This document shows, piece after piece, positions 57,090-64,000 of a stretch of DNA of 64,000 nt. This DNA is from Dehalococcoidia bacterium (GTDB lineage Bacteria > Chloroflexota > Dehalococcoidia > SHYB01). Made by a program: the position numbers and the translations under genes. The notes beneath the pieces are model-generated. The model had not been told where the DNA came from, did no database searches, and saw only the letters and a list, made by a program, of their open reading frames with translations. The stretch is taken from NCBI GenBank assembly GCA_009693015.1, contig SHYB01000002.1, positions 29,951 to 93,950 of the forward strand, written 5' to 3'. Numbering within the stretch: position 1 is the stretch's first letter; each line of letters opens with the position of its first letter.

Positions 57090-57563
57090 ATGCCCGGGCC
57101 TGTCGACTACGCAAAAATCCAGATCACGCCCGACCAGGACATGGCGGCCTGGTGGAACGCCACCAAGGAAAAGCGCTTCCTCCTCCCACAGTGCGCCGCA
57201 TGCGGGCTCAAGTGGTGGCCTCCCGCCCCGGGATGCCGCCGCTGCACCTCCCTGGAGCAGTCGTGGCATCAGATCAAGGGCGTCGGCGAAATCCACAGCT
57301 ACATCGTCGTCTCCCAGCCCATCGCCGCTCACATGGCCACCGCCGTACCCTACGTCCTGGCCATCGTGGAGCTGCCCGACGGCACCAACGACGACGGCTC
57401 CAAGACGCGCATCCACGCGCTGCTCCTTGACGATGAAAAGGACGTAGCCATCGGCCTCCCCGTGGCGCTGGCGTGGGACGATCACCCCTCGCAGCCGTAC
57501 AAGCTGCCGCGCTGGCGCATCACCGCCAAGACCGCGCCGGGCATGTGGAAGCACCCCGGCTAG
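57090..57563 (+). CDS. Zn-ribbon/OB-fold protein (DUF35 type), partner of thiolase-like protein
   Basis: A 157-aa protein with a rubredoxin-like zinc ribbon (Cys35, Cys38, Cys49, Cys52 in QCAACG and GCRRC), then an OB fold (GVGEIHSYIVVSQPIA). These proteins bind acyl-CoA for a partner thiolase or aldolase. The ATG at 57090 is 2 nt after the thiolase-like stop with CGGAGGTAATC before it. An N-terminal helix (DQDMAAWWNATKEKRFLLPQ) precedes the ribbon as in characterised homologues. Confidence 0.9.
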   Translation: MPGPVDYAKIQITPDQDMAAWWNATKEKRFLLPQCAACGLKWWPPAPGCRRCTSLEQSWHQIKGVGEIHSYIVVSQPIAAHMATAVPYVLAIVELPDGTNDDGSKTRIHALLLDDEKDVAIGLPVALAWDDHPSQPYKLPRWRITAKTAPGMWKHPG

Positions 57564-57592
57564 ACCGGCCCGCAACGGAAGGAGCGCCTGCC

Positions 57593-58465
57593 ATGAAGCC
57601 TCTCCACATCGGCGATATCACCGTCACCAAGGCTGTAGAGCAGGTGCTGGAGATGGAGCGCAGCTACATGTTCCCCCAGGCCATGGACGAGATCATCGCC
57701 CCCCACCGCGATTGGCTTTCGCCGCATTTTCTCCTCCCCGATGGCAAGATTCGCATGAGCATCCACTCCTACGTGGTGAAGACCCCCCGGTACACGATGC
57801 TGGTGGATACTTGCTACGGCAACGATAAGAAACGCGCCGCCCGCTTCGGCAACATGCTCAACACCCCCTACCTCCGCGATCTCGCCGCCGCGGGCGTCCC
57901 GCCGGAGTCCGTGGACTTTGTCTTCTGCACCCACCTGCATGCCGATCACACCGGCTGGAACACCCGCTTGCAGGACGGCCGCTGGGTCCCCACCTTCCCC
58001 AACGCTAAGTACATTATGTCGCACGTCGACTGGGACTACTGGCAGACACGGAAACCCGAGGATTTTGGCTACGACGCCATCCAGGACAGCGTTCTGCCCG
58101 TGGTCGCCAGCAAGCAGGCCATGTTCGTGGACGAAGGCTATGAGATTGACCGGGGCGTGACCATGGAACTCATGCCGGGCCACACGCCAGGGGCGGCGGC
58201 GCTGAACATCGCCTCGCAGGGCCACAGGGCCGCGCAGGTCAGCAAAGCCGTGTGCACCGGCGATATGTTCCACCACGCCATGCAGCTCATCGCGCCGCAG
58301 TGGGGCCGCGCTGACGTGGACACCGTGCTGGCCAACAAGACACGCCGTGGCTTCTTCGAGCGCTACGCGGGCACAGGCGTCGTCGTGCTGCCCGCCCACT
58401 TCCCAGACCCCACCGCCGGGCGCATCGAGCGGCGCGGCGATGCGTTCATGTGGACGCATGCCTGA
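57593..58465 (+). CDS. MBL-fold metallohydrolase
   Basis: A 290-aa metallo-beta-lactamase-fold protein with THLHADHTGW at 113-122, SHVDWDYW, LMPGHTPGAAAL and CTGDMFHH for the dinuclear site. It belongs to the quorum-quenching-lactonase-like/arylsulfatase-like broad group. The ATG at 57593 has GGAAGGAG upstream. Third gene of the operon with the thiolase-like and DUF35 proteins; a lactone- or ester-hydrolysing step in the same pathway is possible. It ends 6 nt before a convergent gene. Confidence 0.85.
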   Translation: MKPLHIGDITVTKAVEQVLEMERSYMFPQAMDEIIAPHRDWLSPHFLLPDGKIRMSIHSYVVKTPRYTMLVDTCYGNDKKRAARFGNMLNTPYLRDLAAAGVPPESVDFVFCTHLHADHTGWNTRLQDGRWVPTFPNAKYIMSHVDWDYWQTRKPEDFGYDAIQDSVLPVVASKQAMFVDEGYEIDRGVTMELMPGHTPGAAALNIASQGHRAAQVSKAVCTGDMFHHAMQLIAPQWGRADVDTVLANKTRRGFFERYAGTGVVVLPAHFPDPTAGRIERRGDAFMWTHA

Positions 58466-58471
58466 CACCCG

Positions 58472-60091
58472 TCAGATCTTTCGCCGCGCCTCCCGCGCCA
58501 CTGTCCGTCCCGCCAGGTAGCCGAACACCAGTGCCGGCGCGATCGTCGCCCCGCCCGCAGGGTAAGCCGGGCCGAACACCCCGGCGGCGACGTTTCCCGC
58601 AGCATACAGCCCAGGGATCGTGTCCCCTCTGGTGTTGAGCACCTGGGCGTTGCCGTTGGTGCGCGGCCCTCCCTTGGTGCCTAGCGCGCCCGCGTGTACC
58701 TGGATCGCGTAGAAAGGCGGGGTGCGCAGCGGCTGCGGCCCCAGCACCGGCGTCGTGCGCGACGTCCCGAAGTACGCCTCCCCTCGATGAAAATCCGGGT
58801 CGCCCCCATGCGCGGCATGGTCGTTGAAGCGGCGCACCGTCGCCACCAGCGCCTCCGCGTCCACGCCGATCTTCCCCGCCAGCGCGGCCATGCTCCCTGC
58901 CTGCGCCATCCAATCCGGCGCAGAGTCCTCCGGCATGACGGTGAACAGCATCTGCGTGGACTTCACCGAGTGATCGAAGATATGCCAGCACGGCAGGTTG
59001 GGATACTCCTGCGCCACGGGGTCAAAGTCGAAAAACACCTTCGGGAGATCGTTATACATCGCCTGCTCATTGACGAAGCGGCGGCCCTGGCGGTTCACCA
59101 TGAGGCTGGCGCCCACGCCGCGCGCAATCCCTCCCTGGCTCAGCGGCTTACCGTCGTACTCCACCGTGGGGTCGGCGGCGGCCGGCGTCCACCACGCCTC
59201 GCGCATATTGCCCAGCATCGCCCCAGCATCCATCGCCATGAGCAGCCCATCGCCTTCGTTGGACGGCGGGCTCATCGGATGCGTGATCTCCACCGGCAGG
59301 AACGCGCGGGTCAACTCGCGGTTCCACTCGAATCCCCCCGTGGCCAGCACCACGCCCTGTCGCGCCCCCGCCCAGAAGTCCTGCCCCTCCCGATCCGCGC
59401 GCACGCCAATAGCTTCGCCCGCACCGCTTACCACAAGCTCTCGCGCCCGCGTAAAATTCAGCGCCTCCACGCCGCGATCAAGCAAGCCCTTGAACAGCGA
59501 CGCCGCGAGAGCGCTCCCCATCGTGCGCACGTCGTCCTCGTAACGCTTGCCCAAAAGCTCGTAGTCGACGTTCGCCGCCTCGTCCACCGTGAGCGGCGGG
59601 AAGGAATGGCTGCGGCGCAACTTCTCCGCCCACGGGCCGAGCTGCCGCGCCGCAAACGGCAGATTGTCCAGCGAGCGCCCGTACGGCTTGCCGCCGGGCA
59701 GAAAGGCGTAGTAATCGCGGAACGTCTTCGTAGGGTACAGCCGCACCGGCGTATGCGCTTCGAGATAGTCCACTACCTGGTGCGCCGTGTCTACAAAAAG
59801 TTCAACCAGCGCATCGTCAGGGGCGCGGCCCCGCGTGAGACGGCCAATGTAGGCCAGCGCCTCTTCTCGCGAGTCAGCGACCCCCACGGAAGCCATGTGG
59901 CCATTGCGCGGCGCCCAGATAATGCCGCCGGAGACGGCCGTCGTCCCGCCGAACTGCGCCGCCTTCTCCAGCAGCAGCACGCTCGACCCGCCATCCGCCG
60001 CCAGGATCGCCGCCGCCAGCGCCGCCGCGCCGGAACCCAGCACCACCACGTCCGCTTCGCGGTCCCAGGCTCGTGGCGCGCGTGCGGGCAT
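58472..60091 (-). CDS. FAD-dependent oxidoreductase, 3-ketosteroid delta-1-dehydrogenase-like
   Basis: A 539-aa flavoprotein of the fumarate reductase/KstD family. The dinucleotide-binding motif VVVLGSGAAALAAAILAAD starts at residue 15. Next is GGTTAVSGGIIWAPRN at 48-63. The C-terminal AGNVAAGVFGPAYPAGGATI is the KstD-type motif, and FGTSRTTPVLGP is a family feature. The ATG at 60091 has GAGGAG upstream and lies 7 nt after trmI. The substrate may be a ketosteroid or another cyclic ketone; catalytic tyrosines were not mapped, so the steroid specificity is inference. Confidence 0.85.
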   Translation of the reverse strand: MPARAPRAWDREADVVVLGSGAAALAAAILAADGGSSVLLLEKAAQFGGTTAVSGGIIWAPRNGHMASVGVADSREEALAYIGRLTRGRAPDDALVELFVDTAHQVVDYLEAHTPVRLYPTKTFRDYYAFLPGGKPYGRSLDNLPFAARQLGPWAEKLRRSHSFPPLTVDEAANVDYELLGKRYEDDVRTMGSALAASLFKGLLDRGVEALNFTRARELVVSGAGEAIGVRADREGQDFWAGARQGVVLATGGFEWNRELTRAFLPVEITHPMSPPSNEGDGLLMAMDAGAMLGNMREAWWTPAAADPTVEYDGKPLSQGGIARGVGASLMVNRQGRRFVNEQAMYNDLPKVFFDFDPVAQEYPNLPCWHIFDHSVKSTQMLFTVMPEDSAPDWMAQAGSMAALAGKIGVDAEALVATVRRFNDHAAHGGDPDFHRGEAYFGTSRTTPVLGPQPLRTPPFYAIQVHAGALGTKGGPRTNGNAQVLNTRGDTIPGLYAAGNVAAGVFGPAYPAGGATIAPALVFGYLAGRTVAREARRKI

Positions 60092-60098
60092 GCCTTCA

Positions 60099-60998
60099 CT
60101 ACTCCTCGGTCGCCTCTGGCCCGCTGCCCGCGCCGCCATCCGCGCCCGCGCCTGCCTCGCGCCCGCTATCGGCAGCAGCATCCTCTGGCGCTGCCGTCAC
60201 CGGCTGAGCACGCGCCGGCCGTGGCGCGCAGCGCACCGCCGTGGTGATAAACCCCGTGTGCGCCACCATGCGATGATCGGGACGCGCGCTGGTCTCCGCA
60301 AGGTGCCACCCGCGGTGCATGATCTCAAAACTGTCCACCAGCTCGAACCGCGAATCGCCGGTAAGAGTCTGCGCCAGATGGTGCATCTGCAACACCGTGG
60401 GCACGTACCCCACGAAGATGCCTCCCTGGCGCAGCGCCGTCGCCGCGTGGGGCACAACCTGCCACGGCTCGGGCAGGTCCAGCACAATGCGGTCTACCCC
60501 CGGCTCGTCGATCCCCTGGTAAATGTCCTGCAGCTTGAGCGTGAAGTTCGGCGGCTCCCCCAGCAGCGAGGCGATGTTGCGCCGCGTGCGCTGCGCCATG
60601 TCGTCGCGCAGCTCATAGGTGATCACCCGCCCCGTGGGGCCAACGGCCCGCAGCAGCGCCAGCGACAGCGCCCCCGAGCCTGCCCCCGCCTCGATAACCG
60701 TGGCGCCGGGGTAGATGTCCCCGTGCACCAGGATCGCGCCCACGTCCTTGGGGTACACGATAGTGGAATCGCGGCGCATCTTCATCACGTACTGCGCCAG
60801 CGTGGGGCGCAGCACCAAGAACGGCCTGCCTGCGTGGGTCACAAGGCGGCTGGCCTCTTCCAGGCCGATGATCTGCTCATGCGGCACCTGGCCCAGGTGG
60901 GTGTGGAACACCTTCCCCAGGGTCAGCGTGGTGAGATACTCCCTGCCACGGGAGTCCAGTAACAGCACAACGTCACCTGCGGCCAGCGGTTTTGTCAT
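60099..60998 (-). CDS. trmI: tRNA (adenine-58-N1)-methyltransferase TrmI
   Basis: Methylates N1 of A58 in the tRNA T-loop using SAM. The 299-aa protein has the N-terminal beta domain with LLLDSRGREYLTTL, SAM-binding IEAGAGSGAL at 102-111 and the catalytic-region motif LDLPEPW at 173-179. About 45 extra C-terminal residues are Ala/Gly/Glu-rich (APEDAAADSGREAGAGADGG) and probably disordered. It lies upstream of the KstD-like gene on the same strand. Gene order next to proteasome genes, usual in Actinobacteria, is not seen. Confidence 0.93.
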   Translation of the reverse strand: MTKPLAAGDVVLLLDSRGREYLTTLTLGKVFHTHLGQVPHEQIIGLEEASRLVTHAGRPFLVLRPTLAQYVMKMRRDSTIVYPKDVGAILVHGDIYPGATVIEAGAGSGALSLALLRAVGPTGRVITYELRDDMAQRTRRNIASLLGEPPNFTLKLQDIYQGIDEPGVDRIVLDLPEPWQVVPHAATALRQGGIFVGYVPTVLQMHHLAQTLTGDSRFELVDSFEIMHRGWHLAETSARPDHRMVAHTGFITTAVRCAPRPARAQPVTAAPEDAAADSGREAGAGADGGAGSGPEATEE

Positions 60999-61007
60999 GG
61001 CTGGGCT

Positions 61008-61013
61008 ATTCTA
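61008..61013 (-). promoter_or_regulatory. -10 element just before trmI
   Basis: TAGAAT on the - strand, 9 bases before the ATG at 60998. It implies a leaderless or very short-leader transcript. No -35 was found. Confidence 0.42.
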
Positions 61014-61181
61014 CACCACTTCCGTTGCGCCACGGCCGCGCCCCAAGCCTGCGCGCCGTCCAGGAAACATATTCGTAACACTGACGCAATATACCGTAAC
61101 AGCCGCGAAAGGTTATGAAACATTAGGCTTTTATGATGTCGCTGCACCAGCACGGCGGCATGGGGAAACAAGGAGAAGACC

Positions 61182-61340
61182 ATGTCTGTCACCGTAATCC
61201 TTGCCATCGCCACGTTCACCGGACTGTTCACCGCCTGGGTGATCCTGCCGAGCTTCCTGCGCAAGCGCCACGCGAAACGCGCGAACAAACAGTCGCTCTT
61301 GGGGTCGAGGACGAACTCACCCAGCTTGTGTTGCAGATGA
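61182..61340 (+). CDS. Small single-span membrane peptide, unknown function
   Basis: A 52-aa open frame starting ATG at 61182 with AAGGAG 8 bases upstream. It has one hydrophobic segment (SVTVILAIATFTGLFTAWVI, residues 2-21) and then a strongly basic stretch (LRKRHAKRANKQ), so an N-out, C-in anchor is likely. After the basic stretch the frame becomes Ser/Cys-rich and stops, while the +1-shifted frame continues with a helix-like VEDELTQLVLQMRDSLVVARW. This may be a recent frameshift. I do not recognise the family. Confidence 0.5.
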   Translation: MSVTVILAIATFTGLFTAWVILPSFLRKRHAKRANKQSLLGSRTNSPSLCCR

Positions 61341-61422
61341 GAGATTCCCTCGTGGTAGCGCGCTGGACGCTGCCTGTGCTGGCAACGTCGGCATTCTCCC
61401 TAACAAGCGCCTGAAGCTGCTA

Positions 61423-61450
61423 GGCTACGGGCTGATCGGCGTAGCCGATC
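61423..61450. repeat. Overlapping short inverted repeats after the ACAD stop
   Basis: GGCTACG/CGTAGCC (61423-61429, 61440-61446) and GATCGGC-GTA-GCCGATC (61434-61450) overlap and compete. They sit directly beyond the 3' end of the - strand dehydrogenase gene. No T-run follows on either strand, so termination is doubtful. Confidence 0.4.
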
Positions 61451-61451
61451 C

Positions 61452-62618
61452 CTAGCCCCGCGGCAGGCCAAGCCCACGGGTAGCGATGATATTCCGCTGC
61501 ACTTCGTTGCTTCCCGCGGATATGGGCGTAGAGACGGCGTGCAAGTATTCGTGGGACACAATGCCGTCCTCAAACGCGCGCGGACTGCCGTGGCGCGCCT
61601 GCCCGTACAGGCCCTGCACCTGCATGCCCAACTGCGTGATGCGCTGCTGCAAGTCCGTGCCGAACATCTTCACAATGGACGGCTCGCGGGTCATGGGAGC
61701 CTTGTGCTCGTGCATCCAGGAAATGCGATTGGCCAGCTGCCGCGTCACCGCGAGCTCGATAGCCATCTCCGCCAGGCGGTGCCTGGCAACGGCGTCATGG
61801 CGGATGCCCGGATGGCCCTTCGTGGATTGGTAGATGCGCAGCACCTCGTCCAGCATGCGCCGGCAATTGCCCAGGTCCCGCGCGCCGGAGCGTTCGTTCT
61901 CCAGCGTGGTCATCGCCACATACCAGCCTGCGTTCAGCTCGCCGATCATGTTCTGCCGCGGCACGCGCACGTTGGTGAAGAACACCTCGTTGAACTCGTG
62001 GAGGTCGGCCATATTCACCAGCGGACGTATGGTGACGCCAGGCGATTGCATGTCCACCACAAAGTAGGAGATGCCCTTATGCTTCTGCGCCTTGGGGTCG
62101 GTGCGCACCAGAACGTGAATCCACGTCGCCTTATGCCCCAGCGATGTCCAAATCTTCTGGCCGTTGATGATGAAATCGTCCCCATCGGCCACGGCGGAGG
62201 TCTGGAGATTCGCCAGGTCTGAACCGGCGTTCGGCTCAGAGAAACCCTGGCACCAGATCAGCTCTTGGCTGGCAGTGGCCGCGAGAAACTTTTTCTTGAG
62301 AAAGTCCGACCCGTAGGCGATGATCGCCGGGCCCACCTGGTACGCCTGGGGGTCCAGAGGAGCGTTGGCATAGACCATCTCCTCATGGAAGATAGCCTGT
62401 TGCATATGCGTGGCGCCCAGGCCGCCGTACTCCTTGGGCCAGCCGATGCCGATCCACTTCTTCTGTCCCAGCTTCTTGCGGAACGCCATCGTGGCATCGA
62501 AGTTCTTATCGCTGTAAGGGAAATCGCCACCCCGAATATTCGCGGGCAGCTCCTGGCGAATGAAACCCAAGATCTCCTGGCGAAAGGCGTCTTGCTCCGG
62601 TGTAAAGCGAAAATCCAC
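61452..62618 (-). CDS. Acyl-CoA dehydrogenase family protein
   Basis: A 388-aa FAD-dependent acyl-CoA dehydrogenase: VDFRFTPEQDAFRQEI start, IGWPKEYGGLGAT, QGFSEPNAGSDLAN, GQKIWTSLGHKATW and the ending ISAGSNEVQRNIIATRG. Ala replaces the medium-chain catalytic Glu (SAGS for YEGT), as in the other two dehydrogenases of this window. The start is GTG at 62618 with GGAGGG upstream. The open frame continues about 80 codons upstream without similarity. It stands alone and diverges from the SDR gene. Confidence 0.9.
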   Translation of the reverse strand: MDFRFTPEQDAFRQEILGFIRQELPANIRGGDFPYSDKNFDATMAFRKKLGQKKWIGIGWPKEYGGLGATHMQQAIFHEEMVYANAPLDPQAYQVGPAIIAYGSDFLKKKFLAATASQELIWCQGFSEPNAGSDLANLQTSAVADGDDFIINGQKIWTSLGHKATWIHVLVRTDPKAQKHKGISYFVVDMQSPGVTIRPLVNMADLHEFNEVFFTNVRVPRQNMIGELNAGWYVAMTTLENERSGARDLGNCRRMLDEVLRIYQSTKGHPGIRHDAVARHRLAEMAIELAVTRQLANRISWMHEHKAPMTREPSIVKMFGTDLQQRITQLGMQVQGLYGQARHGSPRAFEDGIVSHEYLHAVSTPISAGSNEVQRNIIATRGLGLPRG

Positions 62619-62665
62619 GAGGCCCTCCGTGCTGCGTCCTAGCGTACGGGCTGCGCGCGGCCTAG

Positions 62666-62695
62666 AGTCTACCAATGCAGGGGCTTCCCTGTCCA
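62666..62695 (-). promoter_or_regulatory. Probable promoter of the third acyl-CoA dehydrogenase
   Basis: On the - strand, TGGACA (62690-62695), 18 bases, TAGACT (62666-62671), 48 bases before the GTG start. Confidence 0.55.
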
Positions 62696-62733
62696 GGATT
62701 TTCACGTTTCCACGCCATAGACCTGCCCTGGGG

Positions 62734-62739
62734 TACAAT
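62734..62739 (+). promoter_or_regulatory. Possible -10 element before SDR gene
   Basis: TACAAT within GGGTACAATCCC, 48 bases before the ATG at 62788, no -35 recognised. Confidence 0.35.
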
Positions 62740-62787
62740 CCCCGCGCCCGCAGCCGCGCACAGCGCGATGCTGCCACGGAGGTCACA

Positions 62788-63546
62788 ATGCAGATCAGCT
62801 TGCATGGCAAGACCGCGCTCGTCACCGGCGCCGGCCGCAACATCGGACGCGCCATCGCCCTCGGCATGGCGCAAGTGGGCGCGAACGTCGTCGTCCACTA
62901 CAGGTCGCAGCGCGCCGAGGCCGAAGCCGTCGCCGCCGATGCCCGGCGCCTGGGCGTGGAGGCGATTGCCGTGCCCGCCGAGCTTGCCGACCCCGCTGCA
63001 GTGCAACGCATGGCGGAGCTGGCCCTGGCCAAGTTCGGCAAGGTGGACATCCTGGTGAACAACGCCGCCGTCCGCCCGCGACAGTCCTTCATGGAAATCA
63101 CCCCCGCCATGTGGGATGACGTCGTCCGCTCCAATCTCTCCAGCGCCTTCTACTGCGCCCGCGCCCTCATGCAGTCCATGCTGGACCACCGCTTCGGACG
63201 CATCGTCAGCATCTCGGGGACAGACGGCTACCAGGGCCGCGCCAACCGCGTCCACAACGTGACGTGCAAAGCGGGGCTCATCGGCCTCACCAAGGCCATC
63301 GCCGTAGAGATGGGGCATCACGGCGTCACCGCCAACATCGTCGTGCCCGGCATCATGAACACCACGCGGGACCTGCGTCACTACCCTAATTGGCCTCCCA
63401 CCCAGCAGACATTGGACGCCCTGCCCGTGCCCCGCATGGGGGAGCCGGAGGAAATTGCCCACGCCTGCGTCTACCTCGCCAGCGATCAAGCGTCCTACGT
63501 CACCGGCCAGACGATTCATGTAAGCGGCGGGTGGTTCATGCCGTAG
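62788..63546 (+). CDS. Short-chain dehydrogenase/reductase family protein with altered active site
   Basis: A 252-aa Rossmann protein with the cofactor motif TGAGRNIG at 13-20, NNAA at 91-94 and VSGGWFMP near the end. The usual Y-x-x-x-K is missing: around Lys161 the sequence is [10 protein letters not shown], with Asn157 or His156 where Tyr belongs. The Ser of the triad may be Ser143. So either a different base is used or the protein is not a dehydrogenase. The ATG at 62788 has GGAGG 5-6 bases upstream. Closest general group is the FabG-like classical SDRs. Confidence 0.85.
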   Translation: MQISLHGKTALVTGAGRNIGRAIALGMAQVGANVVVHYRSQRAEAEAVAADARRLGVEAIAVPAELADPAAVQRMAELALAKFGKVDILVNNAAVRPRQSFMEITPAMWDDVVRSNLSSAFYCARALMQSMLDHRFGRIVSISGTDGYQGRANRVHNVTCKAGLIGLTKAIAVEMGHHGVTANIVVPGIMNTTRDLRHYPNWPPTQQTLDALPVPRMGEPEEIAHACVYLASDQASYVTGQTIHVSGGWFMP

Positions 63547-63590
63547 CGCGGGAACGCGCGCATGGCTCTGGCGCGGGGGCGCGCGCGTGC

Positions 63591-63596
63591 TAGAAT
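63591..63596 (+). promoter_or_regulatory. Possible -10 element before cysteine desulfurase
   Basis: TAGAAT, 32 bases before the ATG at 63629, without an obvious -35. Confidence 0.33.
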
Positions 63597-63628
63597 TGGC
63601 CCAAGGCTCCTATGCTGCAGGCGACCAT

Positions 63629-64000
63629 ATGAAACACAAGAGCGCCACGCCCATCTATCTGGATCACGCCGCCACCACGCCGGTCTCTCCCCCGGTGCTG
63701 GAGGCCATGCTCCCCTACTTCACGGAGCACTACCATAACCCCTCGGCCATGTACGCCGCGGCGCAGCACTGCCGCGCCGCCGTGGACGGGGCGCGCAAAC
63801 GCGTCGCAGCCGTGCTAGGCTGCCGCCCCACGGAGGTCATCTTCACCAGCGGCGGAACAGAGTCGGACAACGCCGCCGTCAAGGGCGCGGCCTGGGCCCT
63901 GCGCCGCCACGGCAACCACATCATCACCACCGCCTTTGAGCACCACGCCGTCCTCCATACCTGCCACCAGTTGGAGAAGCAAGGGTTTGATGTCACCTAC
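63629..64000 (+). CDS. Cysteine desulfurase, 5' part (window edge)
   Basis: PLP enzyme that takes sulfur from cysteine for Fe-S clusters or tRNA thiolation. Only the first 124 residues are inside the window. YLDHAATTP at 10-18, TSGGTESDN at 73-81 and EHHAVLH at 104-110 (the His that stacks on PLP) are the NifS/IscS signatures. The ATG at 63629 is used because the ATG at 63612 runs into a stop after six codons. Whether it is IscS- or NifS-type cannot be told without the C-terminal Cys loop. Confidence 0.93.
   Translation, partial: MKHKSATPIYLDHAATTPVSPPVLEAMLPYFTEHYHNPSAMYAAAQHCRAAVDGARKRVAAVLGCRPTEVIFTSGGTESDNAAVKGAAWALRRHGNHIITTAFEHHAVLHTCHQLEKQGFDVTY

Noticed and set aside
53937..60247. 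Long + strand frames opposite the enoyl-CoA hydratase/degV and KstD-like genes
   Set aside because: They have no conserved motifs, while the opposite strand encodes clear families with ribosome-binding sites.
61423..61450. Hairpins after the acyl-CoA dehydrogenase as a terminator
   Set aside because: They have short stems and no T-run. They are listed only as inverted repeats.

Overview
The window is GC-rich, gene-dense bacterial chromosome with no rRNA, tRNA, phage, insertion sequence or CRISPR array that I can see. It looks like Chloroflexota, probably class Dehalococcoidia or the SAR202 lineage. That placement is inference. It rests on high GC, the ribosomal gene order, the zinc forms of S14, S4 and L36, an S12 with the longer gram-positive-type N-terminal segment, and many acyl-CoA dehydrogenases, class III CoA-transferases, PF04909-type amidohydrolases and an F420/LLM-type oxidoreductase. 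No phylogeny was run.

Layout. (1) 2-9517, + strand: a tightly packed operon. It starts with S-adenosylmethionine and methylthioadenosine metabolism (mtnA cut by the window edge, mtnP, a rhodanese, ahcY, metK). It continues with three genes that together could make GDP-mannose from fructose 6-phosphate (nucleotidyltransferase, phosphohexomutase, bifunctional phosphoglucose/phosphomannose isomerase), and ends with an acyl-CoA dehydrogenase. (2) 9668-17322: two converging catabolic operons. The + strand carries a tandem pair of amidohydrolases. The - strand carries acyl-CoA dehydrogenase, two CoA-transferases and an amidohydrolase. They meet at a perfect 38-bp palindromic terminator. A duplication/deletion scar lies between the - strand dehydrogenase and the first CoA-transferase. 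(3) 17262-17804: the only long gene-free stretch, holding nested hairpins and a strong terminator.

(4) 17805-39176, - strand: one uninterrupted run of 37 genes, rpsL-rpsG-fusA-(S10)-(spc)-secY-adk-map-infA-rpmJ-(alpha)-truA-rplM-rpsI. A near-consensus promoter precedes rpsL and a hairpin terminator follows rpsI. No tuf lies between fusA and rpsJ. Several of its proteins (L4, L5, S17, S5, L13, RpoA) carry long low-complexity tails.

(5) 39269-64000: short accessory operons on both strands. They include pterin carbinolamine dehydratase, PAC2 and SRPBCC proteins, a LOG-like protein, two MFS transporters, a CDF metal exporter, an EamA transporter, metallo-beta-lactamase hydrolases, an LLM oxidoreductase, DegV, enoyl-CoA hydratase, DinB, lipB, a thiolase-like/DUF35 pair, a ketosteroid-dehydrogenase-like flavoprotein, trmI, another acyl-CoA dehydrogenase, an unusual SDR and the start of a cysteine desulfurase. 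The accessory genes point to aerobic breakdown of CoA-activated hydrophobic substrates, perhaps steroid- or terpenoid-like. Substrates cannot be read from sequence alone.
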